From: Mesorhizobium sp. AR10
GTDB taxonomy: Bacteria > Pseudomonadota > Alphaproteobacteria > Rhizobiales > Rhizobiaceae
Assembly: GCF_024746795.1 (NCBI RefSeq)
Contig: NZ_CP080524.1
Span: forward strand, 3,512,001 to 3,576,000
Reading direction: 5' to 3'
DNA length: 64,000 bases
A program made the translations under genes and the position numbers. The notes beneath the pieces are model-generated. The model was given only the letters and a program-made list of their open reading frames with translations, was not told the origin of the DNA and searched no databases. Positions 53,133 to 62,224 of this stretch are shown here, one piece after another (positions within the stretch are counted from its first letter, which is position 1; each line of letters starts with the position of its first letter).

Positions 53133-54076
53133 TGCCGGCTTCTCAGGCGCGGATCGACGATCGCGTAGGAAAGATCGACAAGCAGGTTGACGGCGATGAC
53201 GGCGGCGACCAGCAGCATGACGACGCTTTCGACGACGATCAGATCGCGCTGGGTGATCGCCTGGAACACCAGCCGGCCGAGCCCCGGCAGGTAGAAGACG
53301 TTCTCGATGATGATGGTGCCGGCAAGCAGGAAGGCGAACTGCAGGCCGAGAATGGTGAGCACCGGGATCAGAGCGTTGCGCAATGCGTGCCGCCACAAGA
53401 CAGCGCGATAGGGCAGGCCCTTGGCGCGCGCGGTGCGGATGTAGTCCTCATTCAGCACTTCGATCAGCGCCGAGCGGGTGACGCGCGCCAGGATCGCCGC
53501 TTGCGGCAAGGCAAGCGCGATCGCCGGCAGGAGCAGTGATTTCAACGCCGGCCACACACCGGCGCTCCAGCCGGGAAAACCGCCGGCCGGCACCAGCCGC
53601 AGCCAGACCGCAAAGAGATAGATCAGCATGAGCGCGAACCAGAAATTCGGCACGGCGACACCAAGCTGGGCGGCGCCCATCGCAACCGTGTCGCCGGCTC
53701 GCCCACGCCGTCTGGCGGAAAACAGCCCGACCGGAATGGCGATTGCCGTGGAGAGAGCGAGTGCGATCAGCGCCAGCGGCAGCGAGACGACGATGCGCTC
53801 GCGAACAAGATCGATGACCGGAACCGAATAGGTGTAGGAGCGGCCGAAATCGAGGCTCAGCAAGCCGCCGGCCCAGTGCAGATAGCGAAAGGCGAGGGGC
53901 GCGTTGAGGCCCATCTGGTTGCGCAGCAACTCGACCTGGTCGGCGCTGGCATTCAAGCCCAGCATCAGCCGCGCCGGGTCGCCGGGAATGATCTCCAGCA
54001 CGGCAAAGATCACCATCGAGGCCAGGACCAGCGTGAGCACGGCGATCATGAGACGTTTGAGGAGATAGGCGCTCAT
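53129..54076 (-). CDS. ABC transporter permease, DppB-like
   Basis: 315 residues with six transmembrane helices. The start MSAYLLKRLMIAVLTL and the EAA loop YIRTARAKGLPYRAVLWRHALRNALIP (about 215-240) are diagnostic for DppB-type permeases. It is between the binding protein (73 bases upstream) and DppC (four-base overlap). Confidence 0.92.
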   Translation of the reverse strand: MSAYLLKRLMIAVLTLVLASMVIFAVLEIIPGDPARLMLGLNASADQVELLRNQMGLNAPLAFRYLHWAGGLLSLDFGRSYTYSVPVIDLVRERIVVSLPLALIALALSTAIAIPVGLFSARRRGRAGDTVAMGAAQLGVAVPNFWFALMLIYLFAVWLRLVPAGGFPGWSAGVWPALKSLLLPAIALALPQAAILARVTRSALIEVLNEDYIRTARAKGLPYRAVLWRHALRNALIPVLTILGLQFAFLLAGTIIIENVFYLPGLGRLVFQAITQRDLIVVESVVMLLVAAVIAVNLLVDLSYAIVDPRLRSRQ

Positions 54077-54149
54077 AAGCTCAGCCTGCCGGAAAAAGAC
54101 GTGCCCCGGAAGCGGTTTCCGGAGCAGCGCGTTTTTCGCGACAACGAAA

Positions 54150-55628
54150 TCAATCCGACCACTTCACCTTGGTCAGGTCGTTGGCCTGAATCGGGGCGTT
54201 CTCCCACAGACCCTGCAGTTTGGCGTCCCATACGCCGACTTTCGGCAATTCGTAGAGGAAGCCGACCACGGCATCATCGGCCAGGATCTTCTGTGCTTGC
54301 CCCAACAGCTCCTTGCGCTTGGCTTCGTCGGAGGTGAGGTTCAGATCGGCGATGATCTTGTCGAAGGCCGGATTGTCGTAGTTGAAATAGTAGTCCTTGC
54401 GAGAATAGATATCGATGTCGTTGGGCTCGGTGTGCGAGACGATGGTCAGGTCGTAATCCTTCTTGGTGAACACCTGATCCAGCCACTGCGCCCATTCGAC
54501 CGGGATGATTTCCAGATCGATGCCGACATCGCGAAGCTGCGAGGCGATGATCTCGCCGCCAAGCCGTGCATAGGACGGCGGCGGCAGTTTCAGCGTTGCC
54601 TTGAGGCCGTTCTCGAGGCCTGCCTCTTTGAGCAATTCCTTGGCCTTGGCCACATCGTGCGGATAGCGGCCGGTGAGATCGACATAGTCCTTGCTGGCGG
54701 GTGACATGTGTGAGCCGATCGGTACGCCGAGCCCGGCCGAGGCGCCGTCGATGATCGCCTTGCGGTCGAGCGCATAGGAAATCGCCTGCCTGACCTGCAG
54801 CTTGTCGAATGGCGGCTTCTTGTTGTTGATCGACAGGATGGTTTCGCCCTCGGTGGCGCCGATTACCACCTTGAAGCGCGGATCGTCCTTGACCTGCGCG
54901 ACGCTGTCGGGATCGAAGAAGGGGAAGGCTTGGATGTCACCCGAAAGCAGCGCCGGCACGGCGGCTGCGGCATCCGGAACGATGCGGAACTCTGCCTTGT
55001 CGAGGGACACCGGGGCGCCCCAGTAGTTGTCGGACTTCACCAGTGTGATCGACGAGCCCTTGGCCCAGCTCTGGAATTTGAAAGGGCCGGTGCCGACAGG
55101 TTTTTCCTTGTTGGTATCGGCTGTCTCAGGCGCGACGATGACAGCATCGCCCCAGCCCATATTGTAGAGGAAGGATCCCTGCGGGTTCTTGAGCGTGACT
55201 TTCACCGTCGCCGGATCGACGACTTCGACCGCATCGATGGCGGCGAACAGGCCCTTTTGCGCGTTGACGGAATTGTCGGCGCTGGCGCGATCGAGCGAGA
55301 ATTTCACGTCGTCGGCGTTGAAGTCGGTGCCGTCGTGGAATTTCACGCCGCTGTGCAGCTTGAAGGTGTAGGTCTTGCCGTCATCGGAAATGGTCCAGCT
55401 TTCGGCCAGATCGGGCAGAACCTCGCCGTTCGGACCGATGCGGGTCAGGCCCTCGAACACGTTGGCGTAGAGCACCTCGTCGATCGCAGCGGCCGCACCG
55501 GCGGTCGGATCGAGATGCGGCGGTTCGAGCGGAATGCCGATGACCAGGTCGGTGCGTGCGGCCATCGCCGAGGTTCCAGCGGCCAGCGCCAGAGCCGCAG
55601 CAGCGAGAATGGTTTTCCACAATTTCAT
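54150..55628 (-). CDS. ABC transporter substrate-binding protein, peptide/nickel family (SBP_bac_5)
   Basis: 492 residues. Signal peptide MKLWKTILAAAALALAAGTS with cleavage near AMA (about residue 23), then the family opening LVIGIPLEPPHLDPT. The large two-lobe domain runs to the C terminus. No lipobox is seen, so it should be free in the periplasm. It is first in the transporter operon; GGGAG is 8 bases before the ATG. Ligand is likely a peptide or acylated amino compound, given the adjacent M20 deacylase. Confidence 0.9.
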   Translation of the reverse strand: MKLWKTILAAAALALAAGTSAMAARTDLVIGIPLEPPHLDPTAGAAAAIDEVLYANVFEGLTRIGPNGEVLPDLAESWTISDDGKTYTFKLHSGVKFHDGTDFNADDVKFSLDRASADNSVNAQKGLFAAIDAVEVVDPATVKVTLKNPQGSFLYNMGWGDAVIVAPETADTNKEKPVGTGPFKFQSWAKGSSITLVKSDNYWGAPVSLDKAEFRIVPDAAAAVPALLSGDIQAFPFFDPDSVAQVKDDPRFKVVIGATEGETILSINNKKPPFDKLQVRQAISYALDRKAIIDGASAGLGVPIGSHMSPASKDYVDLTGRYPHDVAKAKELLKEAGLENGLKATLKLPPPSYARLGGEIIASQLRDVGIDLEIIPVEWAQWLDQVFTKKDYDLTIVSHTEPNDIDIYSRKDYYFNYDNPAFDKIIADLNLTSDEAKRKELLGQAQKILADDAVVGFLYELPKVGVWDAKLQGLWENAPIQANDLTKVKWSD

Positions 55629-55766
55629 CGTGCAACTCCCTGTGTGCTCAAACACTTGCTCAAACCTGGGGGATAGAAGCGTGAAATCGGCAAGGAGTAA
55701 ATTGCGTTTCGTGCTGTCCGTCCTCGGCGGGGGGAATGTTTTTCCACAGATTGCCGGCCCAGCCGA

Positions 55767-57056
55767 TCAAAGCGTGCCGTCGCCATCGGCGCCCCTGAGC
55801 AGAACGTTGAGCCCGATCGCCATCACCTTGGCCGACTCCACCATGTCCGATATCCCGACCCATTCGTCTGGCCGATGGGCGAGGTCGAGAATGCCAGGAC
55901 CATAGGCGATGCAGTCATAGATGTGGCCAATGCGGGCGATGTGCTTCTGGTCGTAGGTGCCGGGCGAAATGACATAGTCCGGTTCGCGATCGAATATCGC
56001 CATGATGCCTTGCGCCACCGCCTTGACCACCGGCGCGTTGCGCTCGGTCATCAGCGGCAGCACCTCCATGAGGTCACGGATCTCGTAGTCGAATTTCTTC
56101 CGCTCGCGCTTCAGCCTGTCGAGGATATCAGTCACCTCGCTTTTGACCGTGTCCAGATCCTCTTCCAGCAGGAAGCGGCGGTCGATGGTCAGCCGGCAGG
56201 AATCGGGCACGTTTGGCGAGGGCAGGCCGGGCCGGAAATCCTCCGTCTGGCCGCCATGGATCGAATTGATGTTCATGGTCGAGCGTCTGGCTCCCTCGGG
56301 CACGACCGGCATGCGCGTCATCTTGCGGTCGAGCGCGGGAAACAACACGTCCTCGAAAGCCCTCAGCACGGCGCCCATGTGGCGCACCGCATTGTCGCCG
56401 AGGAACGGCATGGAGCCATGTGCGATCTCGCCCTTGGTCTCGATCTCCGCCCACCAGACGCCGCGATGGCCAAGGCAGATGCGGTCCTTGTTCAGAGGCT
56501 CGGGGATGATGACGTGGTCGACTTTGGGCCTGGAGAAATAACCAAGCTTCGCCAGATGGGCTACGCCGCCGAAGCCACCGGACTCTTCGTCGACCGTACC
56601 TGATATCTCGATGGCGCCGGGAAAGTCCGGGAAGATTTCCATGAAGGCTTCCGCCGCGATGATCGAGGCGGCCAAGCCCCCCTTCATGTCGCAGGCGCCG
56701 CGGCCATAGACCTTGCCGTCTTTGACGACGCCGGCGAAAGGATCCACGGTCCAGCCACTGCCGGTTTCGACCACGTCTATATGCGAGTTGAAATGCACGC
56801 AGGCGCCAGGGGACCGGCCATCGAAGCGGGCGACGACATTGACGCGTGGATAGCGGTCGCTGTCACCGGGCGTGCCTTCGGCGCGGATGAATTCGATCTC
56901 GAAGCCGCGCTTCTTCAAACGCGCGCCGATGTATTCGGCGCATGGCTGATAGGCCTCGCCGGGCGGATTGATGGTTGGAAAGCGGATCAGGTCCGCAGTC
57001 AGCGCAACCAGGTCATCGACCCGATCATCGACCGCTTTCAGGAGACGTTCGTTCAT
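55767..57056 (-). CDS. M20 family metallopeptidase (ArgE/DapE type deacylase)
   Basis: 429 residues. Metal and catalytic residues are placed as in the family: HFNSHIDVVETG (His/Asp, about 95-105), GRGACDMKGG (Asp about 133) and GTVDEESGGFG (catalytic Glu pair, about 162-166). It removes an acyl or amino-acid group from a substrate. It precedes the ABC importer by 138 bases on the same strand and so may process the imported compound. The ATG at 57056 has only a weak ribosome-binding site. Confidence 0.85.
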   Translation of the reverse strand: MNERLLKAVDDRVDDLVALTADLIRFPTINPPGEAYQPCAEYIGARLKKRGFEIEFIRAEGTPGDSDRYPRVNVVARFDGRSPGACVHFNSHIDVVETGSGWTVDPFAGVVKDGKVYGRGACDMKGGLAASIIAAEAFMEIFPDFPGAIEISGTVDEESGGFGGVAHLAKLGYFSRPKVDHVIIPEPLNKDRICLGHRGVWWAEIETKGEIAHGSMPFLGDNAVRHMGAVLRAFEDVLFPALDRKMTRMPVVPEGARRSTMNINSIHGGQTEDFRPGLPSPNVPDSCRLTIDRRFLLEEDLDTVKSEVTDILDRLKRERKKFDYEIRDLMEVLPLMTERNAPVVKAVAQGIMAIFDREPDYVISPGTYDQKHIARIGHIYDCIAYGPGILDLAHRPDEWVGISDMVESAKVMAIGLNVLLRGADGDGTL

Positions 57057-57274
57057 TTCGCCAATTGAGCAACGAAAGGGTCGGCTTTGCAAGCCTGCAA
57101 CCGCCCCGAAAATAGAGTGTCGTTGGAGCAACTATCGCGGGAAATCGTTCAAATTTTCACTTCCAGATTGGTGATTTCCTCAAGGAGTGTGGAGTACTTA
57201 ACTCACGTGTCTTTAAAAAAATGAAAGAAAGCGTGAAGTAGGACAGGCAAGGGGCATCAAAGGGGTTTGATCTC

Positions 57275-57706
57275 ATGAATAAAATCGTTCTCATGGCGGC
57301 AGCACTTGCAGCGATGCTGTTCGGCACGTCCATCGAAGGCAAGACGGCCGGTTTGGTGGCCAACATCGACGTGTCTTCGCAGACCATGACCGTCAGCCGC
57401 TACGGTCAGGTGCTTTACCGGTGGAGCGTCTCCACCGCTCGCAAAGGCTACATTACCCCGCGGGGCAGTTACCGGCCGCAATGGACGGCGCGGATGTGGT
57501 ATTCGCGCAAATACGACATGTCGCCGATGCCTTATTCGGTGTTCTTCCGCGGTGGTTATGCCATCCACGGCACTGGCGCAGTCAGGCAACTCGGGCGTCC
57601 GGCGTCACATGGCTGCGTGCGCCTGCACACTGCCAATGCGGCAACCTTCTATGCGATGGTGCGGGAAGCCGGTTTCGGCAACACGCGGATCGTCGTTACC
57701 AACTAG
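57275..57706 (+). CDS. L,D-transpeptidase (YkuD domain)
   Basis: 143 residues. A signal peptide (MNKIVLMAAALAAMLFGTS) is followed by a YkuD catalytic domain: His98 (YAIHGTG) and Cys114 in SHGCVRLH. It makes 3-3 cross-links in peptidoglycan or attaches lipoproteins in the periplasm. The protein is short and has no LysM or PG-binding domain. It is monocistronic, 218 bases from its divergent neighbour. Confidence 0.88.
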   Translation: MNKIVLMAAALAAMLFGTSIEGKTAGLVANIDVSSQTMTVSRYGQVLYRWSVSTARKGYITPRGSYRPQWTARMWYSRKYDMSPMPYSVFFRGGYAIHGTGAVRQLGRPASHGCVRLHTANAATFYAMVREAGFGNTRIVVTN

Positions 57707-57930
57707 ATTTGGCACGGACGAAAAGACTGCCCAGGTTCGGCAAACGCTGAGTTTCCTCAGGCGTGCAATTGACGCCGCCGTGCATTTGCGGCGGTGAAAG
57801 CACCAAAACGTTGCAGGAATAGCGCATGGCGTCAAAATCCGGCTGTCTACGCTGGGGGTTGATGCTGTTCACACTTGCGTACGCCGACAGTGAGGCAGAT
57901 GCCGAACAAGGCAACGCAATGGGGGTTCCG

Positions 57931-58770
57931 ATGTATCGACTTCTTCTAGGTGCGGCGATTGCCGCAACCGCCACGTCGGCCTTCGCCGCCGATGCTGTCG
58001 CTCCGATCGTCATGGAACCCGAAATCGCCCAGCCGCACATCTCCGGCTACGTCGAGGCCTATCTCGGCGGACTGTACCTGTCGACCGATTTTGGGGACGA
58101 AAACGCCACGACCGCCGGCGGTGCCGGCCGGGTCAATTTCCCAATCGATTCCCGGTGGAACGTCCAGACCGACGCGTTCGTCGATTCGCTTTGGGTCGAG
58201 GGTCTAAACATCTATGGCTATGGTGGCGCCGTTCACGGCTACTGGCGCGATCCGAGCGCCTATGCGCTCGGCGGCTTCGCCTCGCTCACAGGCTATGGCG
58301 GTGACGGCTTTGGCGACGCAGACATCTACAGTTTCGCGGTCGGGCCCGAAGCCCAGGCCTATTTCGGCAACGTGACCGTCTACGGCCAGGTTTACTATGG
58401 CCAGTTGCGAGCCAGCGGCTCACCCGAGCATATCGACAACTGGGGTGGCCGGGGCGTGGTGCGCTATTTCGCTCAGGACAATCTTCGCTTCGACGCCGAA
58501 CTCGGCTTTTCCCGGCTCTCGGTGTTTGGCACCGATCTCGACACGGTCACGGGGGCGTTGCAAGCCATGTACCGGTTTTCCGGCACGCCGGTTTCTGTGT
58601 TCGGTCGCTATCAGCTGGACCATATCTCCGCAGATGGAACAGACCTGAATGTCCACAAATATGTGATTGGCCTGCGTGCAAGCTTCGGTTCGGACACGCT
58701 GCTCGACGAAGATCGCAACGGCGCCACGATGGATACCTATCGCCCGGGCTTCGTCCTACCTTTCCTGTAG
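57931..58770 (+). CDS. Outer-membrane porin-like beta-barrel protein
   Basis: 279 residues. A signal peptide (MYRLLLGAAIAATATSAFAA) and then alternating aromatic or Gly-rich strands (SGYVEAYLGGLYLSTDF; AYFGNVTVYGQVYYGQL) with a C-terminal aromatic end, the pattern of outer-membrane barrels. It does not match the RopA/Omp2b porin motif, so I name it only generally. The ATG at 57931 gives the best signal peptide; an ATG four codons earlier is also possible. Confidence 0.72.
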   Translation: MYRLLLGAAIAATATSAFAADAVAPIVMEPEIAQPHISGYVEAYLGGLYLSTDFGDENATTAGGAGRVNFPIDSRWNVQTDAFVDSLWVEGLNIYGYGGAVHGYWRDPSAYALGGFASLTGYGGDGFGDADIYSFAVGPEAQAYFGNVTVYGQVYYGQLRASGSPEHIDNWGGRGVVRYFAQDNLRFDAELGFSRLSVFGTDLDTVTGALQAMYRFSGTPVSVFGRYQLDHISADGTDLNVHKYVIGLRASFGSDTLLDEDRNGATMDTYRPGFVLPFL

Positions 58771-58800
58771 GATCTTCGGGAACACACCGGATCAAGCACG

Positions 58801-58834
58801 AAAGTCGCGCAGAGCAATCTTCGCGGCTTTTTCT
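58801..58834 (+). terminator. Terminator after the porin-like gene
   Basis: AAGTCGCG pairs with CGCGGCTT (one G-U pair), then TTTTTC. It lies between convergent genes. Confidence 0.65.
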
Positions 58835-58866
58835 TTGATGCTGCTTTTTTCGTGCTCAACGGCAGT

Positions 58867-59853
58867 CTAGCCGGCTGACTTTGCCTGTCCACGCCGGCTG
58901 CGCCGGCGGCCACTGATCTCCCAGCGCTTGTGGAACCACATCCACTGGCCGGGATCCTCGCGCACCCAGCGCTCGACGACGTCGGCGAGAAGCTGGGTGG
59001 TGGCGGGGACGTCGATGCTGCCGCTCTCGTTGCGCGGCAAGGTCAGCCTATCCTCGATCTCGAGCCGGAAACGGTTGCCCGGCAGCCGCACGCAGCGCGC
59101 CGGATAAACATCGCAGTCGTAGTGCCGGGCGAGGATGCCCAGAACCGGATTGCTCTGGCAGCGGCGGCCGAAGAAATTCGTCTCGAGCCCGCTCGAGAAT
59201 TTCTGGTCGACCAAAACGCCGATGTTACCGCCCTTCTCCAGGATGGCCGCAAGTGCGAAGGAAGCGCCTGTCGCAGACGGCAACAGAGCGCCCATCGTCG
59301 AACGGCGCGTCGAGAGGATATAGTCGGCCAGGTATGGATTGTTGGGCGGGCGAAACAGCGCGGTTATCTTCATGCCAAAGGTGGCGGCCGCCACCGGCAG
59401 CAATTCGAAATTGCCGAGGTGGCCGGTGAAGAGGATGTGCGGCTTGTCCTCGTTGGCAATCTGCTCGAAATGATCGGCGCCGCTGACCTCGACGCGGCCG
59501 GGTTTCGTGGCTTTCGGATCGTAGTCGAAAAGGGCATCGAGGAAGATATACTCGGCGGCAAGGCGGGCCATGTTGCCCCACATATCGGAGGCGATGGATT
59601 CGATCTCGGCATCGCTTTTCTCGGGATAGGCCAGGCGCAGATTGTTGATGGCGACACGGTGGCGCCCGACCAGCGGTCCGATACGGCGGGCGACACGGTC
59701 GGCGAAATTGAGCGCCTTGTCGGCCGGCAACAGGCGCAGCAAGGAGATGATCATCATCGCAATGCGCGCAACCAGCCAATGCTCCAACTGGCGGAGCCGC
59801 CTGCCGTAGCGAAACCCCAAGTTCCGGCGGGCCTTCTTGAATAGCTTGCTCAA
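58867..59853 (-). CDS. lpxXL: Lipid A very-long-chain acyltransferase
   Basis: 328 residues of the LpxL/HtrB family. The catalytic HxxxxE/D motif is HLGNFE in ILFTGHLGNFELLPV (about residue 140), followed by LFRPPNNPYLADY and LVDQKF. It transfers the 27-hydroxyoctacosanoyl-type acyl group from AcpXL to lipid A. A TTG start at 59853 with AGGA 10 bases upstream removes an overlap with adh2XL; an earlier in-frame ATG at 59904 would overlap by 38 bases. Last gene of the cluster. Confidence 0.85.
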   Translation of the reverse strand: MSKLFKKARRNLGFRYGRRLRQLEHWLVARIAMMIISLLRLLPADKALNFADRVARRIGPLVGRHRVAINNLRLAYPEKSDAEIESIASDMWGNMARLAAEYIFLDALFDYDPKATKPGRVEVSGADHFEQIANEDKPHILFTGHLGNFELLPVAAATFGMKITALFRPPNNPYLADYILSTRRSTMGALLPSATGASFALAAILEKGGNIGVLVDQKFSSGLETNFFGRRCQSNPVLGILARHYDCDVYPARCVRLPGNRFRLEIEDRLTLPRNESGSIDVPATTQLLADVVERWVREDPGQWMWFHKRWEISGRRRSRRGQAKSAG

Positions 59854-59866
59854 CGCGGCAGAATCC

Positions 59867-60895
59867 TCAGCCGACGCGCAGGATGATCTTGCCGAACACG
59901 TCACGGCCTTCCATGCGCTTCAGCGCAGCGTCGATGTCGCCGAAGCCGACTTCGGTGTCGATGACAGGCGCGACGAGACCCGCCGCCATTTTCTGCATGG
60001 CGTTGGCCATGTTTTCCATGCGACAGCCGAAGGAGCCGAGCAGCTTCAACTGCTGCTGGAACAACTGCATCAGATTGATCTGCGTCGACACGCCCGAGGT
60101 CGAACCACAAGTCACCAGGCGACCGCCGCGTTTCATGCACAGCATCGAGGCGGCAAAAGTGTCGGCGCCGACATGCTCGAACACCACGTCGACGCCCTTC
60201 TTCTTCGTTAGCTTCCGCACGATGCCCTCGAAGCGGTCGTCGCGATAGTTGATGACATGGTCGGCGCCGAGCGCCTTGGCCTTGTCGATCTTGTCGTTGG
60301 AGCCAACCGTGGTGATTACGGTGCAGCCCATCTTCTTCGCCAGCTGGATCGCGGCGGAGCCGATGCCTGAGCCGCCGGCATGGATGAGAATGGTTTCGCC
60401 GGGCTGCAGCCTGGCATTGTCGAACAGCATGTGCTCGACGGTGCCGAAGGTGACGGGCGCGACGGCAGCACCGATGTCCGTCACGCCGGGCGGGGCGGGG
60501 ACCAGCAGGCGCGCCGGCAGGTTTATCTTCTCCTGCGCAAAGCCATCGAGGTGGAAACCGTGAACGCCCGAAACGTGTTCGCACAAATTGTCGCGGCCTT
60601 CGCGGCAGGCGCGGCAAAGTCCGCAGGTACGGGCGCCATAGATCGATACGAGTTGTCCGGGAAGAAGGCCGGAAACGCCGGGGCCGACCGTTTCGACCTC
60701 GCCGGAGGCCTCTGCGCCGACGACCAGCGGCAGCTTGCGCTTGGCGAAGGCCATGCCACGCCAACCCCAGACGTCGATGTGGTTCAGCGCCACCGCCTTG
60801 ATGAGCAGCGTGACTTCACCGAGCGAAGGTGGCGGGGGAGGCGGCAGGTCCACCGTTTCAAGACGGCGGTCCTCGATAAGTTGCAGTGCGCGCAT
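59867..60895 (-). CDS. adh2XL: Zinc-type alcohol dehydrogenase/quinone reductase of the very-long-chain acyl cluster
   Basis: 342 residues of the MDR family. The structural-zinc cysteines are in ARTCGLCRACREGRDNLC (about 90-110); NAD(P)H-binding is IHAGGSGIGSAAIQLAK (about 170-186). In rhizobial clusters this position is held by adh2XL, proposed to act as an enoyl reductase for the long acyl chain. Gene order with lpxXL and the two ketoacyl synthases supports that. The ATG at 60895 was chosen by family N terminus; its ribosome-binding site is weak. Confidence 0.83.
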   Translation of the reverse strand: MRALQLIEDRRLETVDLPPPPPPSLGEVTLLIKAVALNHIDVWGWRGMAFAKRKLPLVVGAEASGEVETVGPGVSGLLPGQLVSIYGARTCGLCRACREGRDNLCEHVSGVHGFHLDGFAQEKINLPARLLVPAPPGVTDIGAAVAPVTFGTVEHMLFDNARLQPGETILIHAGGSGIGSAAIQLAKKMGCTVITTVGSNDKIDKAKALGADHVINYRDDRFEGIVRKLTKKKGVDVVFEHVGADTFAASMLCMKRGGRLVTCGSTSGVSTQINLMQLFQQQLKLLGSFGCRMENMANAMQKMAAGLVAPVIDTEVGFGDIDAALKRMEGRDVFGKIILRVG

Positions 60896-60923
60896 GCGGT
60901 TCTTTCTGGCGAAAGACGGTCGC

Positions 60924-62207
60924 TTAGACCGGTTCCCGCGCCATGACAAGGCAAGTGTTCTGGCCGCCGAAGCCGAAGGAGTTCGACAAGACGGTGCCGA
61001 CCTCGGCATTGCGCTTCTTGTTCGGAACCACGTCGAGCACGATCGCCGGGTCGGGATTGTCGTAGTTGATGGTCGGCGGGATGACGCTTTCGCGCATGGT
61101 CATCAGCGAAAATGCCGCCTCGACCGCGCCGGCCGCCGAGAGCGTGTGTCCGATCATCGACTTGTTCGACGAGATCGGCATCGAGCCGATCCGCTCGCCG
61201 AACACCGTAGACAGCGACAGGTGCTCCATCTTGTCGTTTTCCGGCGTCGACGTGCCGTGGGCGTTGACATAGTCGATCTCGTCTTCGCTCAGGCCCGCGT
61301 CGGCAAGGGCGGCGCGAACCGCCGCTATCGCCGGTGAACCGTCGGGCTTCGAGCGGGTGCGATGGAAATCGTCGGCCTTCTCGCCGCAGCCACGCAAGAT
61401 GCCGAGGATCGTCGCGCCGCGGGCCAGTGCAGCCTCAAGCGATTCCAGCACAAGGGCGCCCGAGCCCTCGGCCAGTACGAAGCCGTCGCGGTCCTTCGAG
61501 AATGGCTTGGACGCTTTTTCAGGAATGTCGTTGTGCGTGGAGAGCGCGGACAGCAGCGAGAAGCGGATCAGCGCCTCGGCGGTTGCGGAACCGTCGGCGC
61601 CAATTGACAGCGCCCGGTCGCATTCGCCGCGGCGGATCGCCTCGACGCCAAGCTGGATCGCGGTGGCGCCCGAGGCGCAAGCGGTCGACAGCGTGATCGG
61701 CAGGCCGCGCGTGCCGAAGCTGTCGGCGAGCCGGTCGGCGATCGAACCGAACTGAGTGGTCTCGAAAATGTCTGTTCCCTTCAGTCCGCGCGCCACCCGA
61801 AGCAACCTTTCGGTACCAGTGCCGGTGCCGGTGCCGTGCTTGTCGGCGTTGTAGAGCGAAAAGCGTTCGCTCCAGTCAAGTTCGACCGGCGGCGAGGCGA
61901 GGAACAGCGGTCCGCCGAAATCGCTGGAATCAAGACCTGACTCTGCGACGGCTTCGCGCGCGGCGGTCTCGGCCAGTTCGTAGGTGAGGTGGCTGGCGCC
62001 CTTCGAGCTCGACGACAGGAAATCGACGGTGCCGGAGATGCGCGTGTTCAGATGATCGACCGGAAAACGGGTGATCGGATGGATGCCGGATTTGCCTGCG
62101 GTGAGTGCTGCCCAGTTGTCGGTCTTGCCGACACCGAGCGAGGTCACCACGCCGATGCCGGTGACGGCGACGATCGGCCTGCCCATGTGGTCGTTCAGAT
62201 TGGCCAT
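60924..62207 (-). CDS. fabF1XL: Beta-ketoacyl-ACP synthase with intact catalytic triad
   Basis: 427 residues. The catalytic set is complete: Cys177 in STACASG, His317 in NAHGTSTPEND and Lys349/His354 in SSNKSMIGH. It condenses malonyl units onto the AcpXL-bound chain. A short Gly-Thr repeat (HGTGTGTGTE, residues 124-133) is unusual. Its stop lies 29 bases from adh2XL and its start 18 bases from the second synthase, so they are one operon. Confidence 0.87.
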   Translation of the reverse strand: MANLNDHMGRPIVAVTGIGVVTSLGVGKTDNWAALTAGKSGIHPITRFPVDHLNTRISGTVDFLSSSSKGASHLTYELAETAAREAVAESGLDSSDFGGPLFLASPPVELDWSERFSLYNADKHGTGTGTGTERLLRVARGLKGTDIFETTQFGSIADRLADSFGTRGLPITLSTACASGATAIQLGVEAIRRGECDRALSIGADGSATAEALIRFSLLSALSTHNDIPEKASKPFSKDRDGFVLAEGSGALVLESLEAALARGATILGILRGCGEKADDFHRTRSKPDGSPAIAAVRAALADAGLSEDEIDYVNAHGTSTPENDKMEHLSLSTVFGERIGSMPISSNKSMIGHTLSAAGAVEAAFSLMTMRESVIPPTINYDNPDPAIVLDVVPNKKRNAEVGTVLSNSFGFGGQNTCLVMAREPV

Positions 62208-62224
62208 TTTTTTGTCCCGGACCG

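Noticed and set aside
59867..60895. AcuI-type acryloyl-CoA reductase linked to DMSP breakdown
   Set aside because: The gene lies inside the lipid A acyl cluster in the adh2XL position, which explains it better; the fold alone does not show AcuI.
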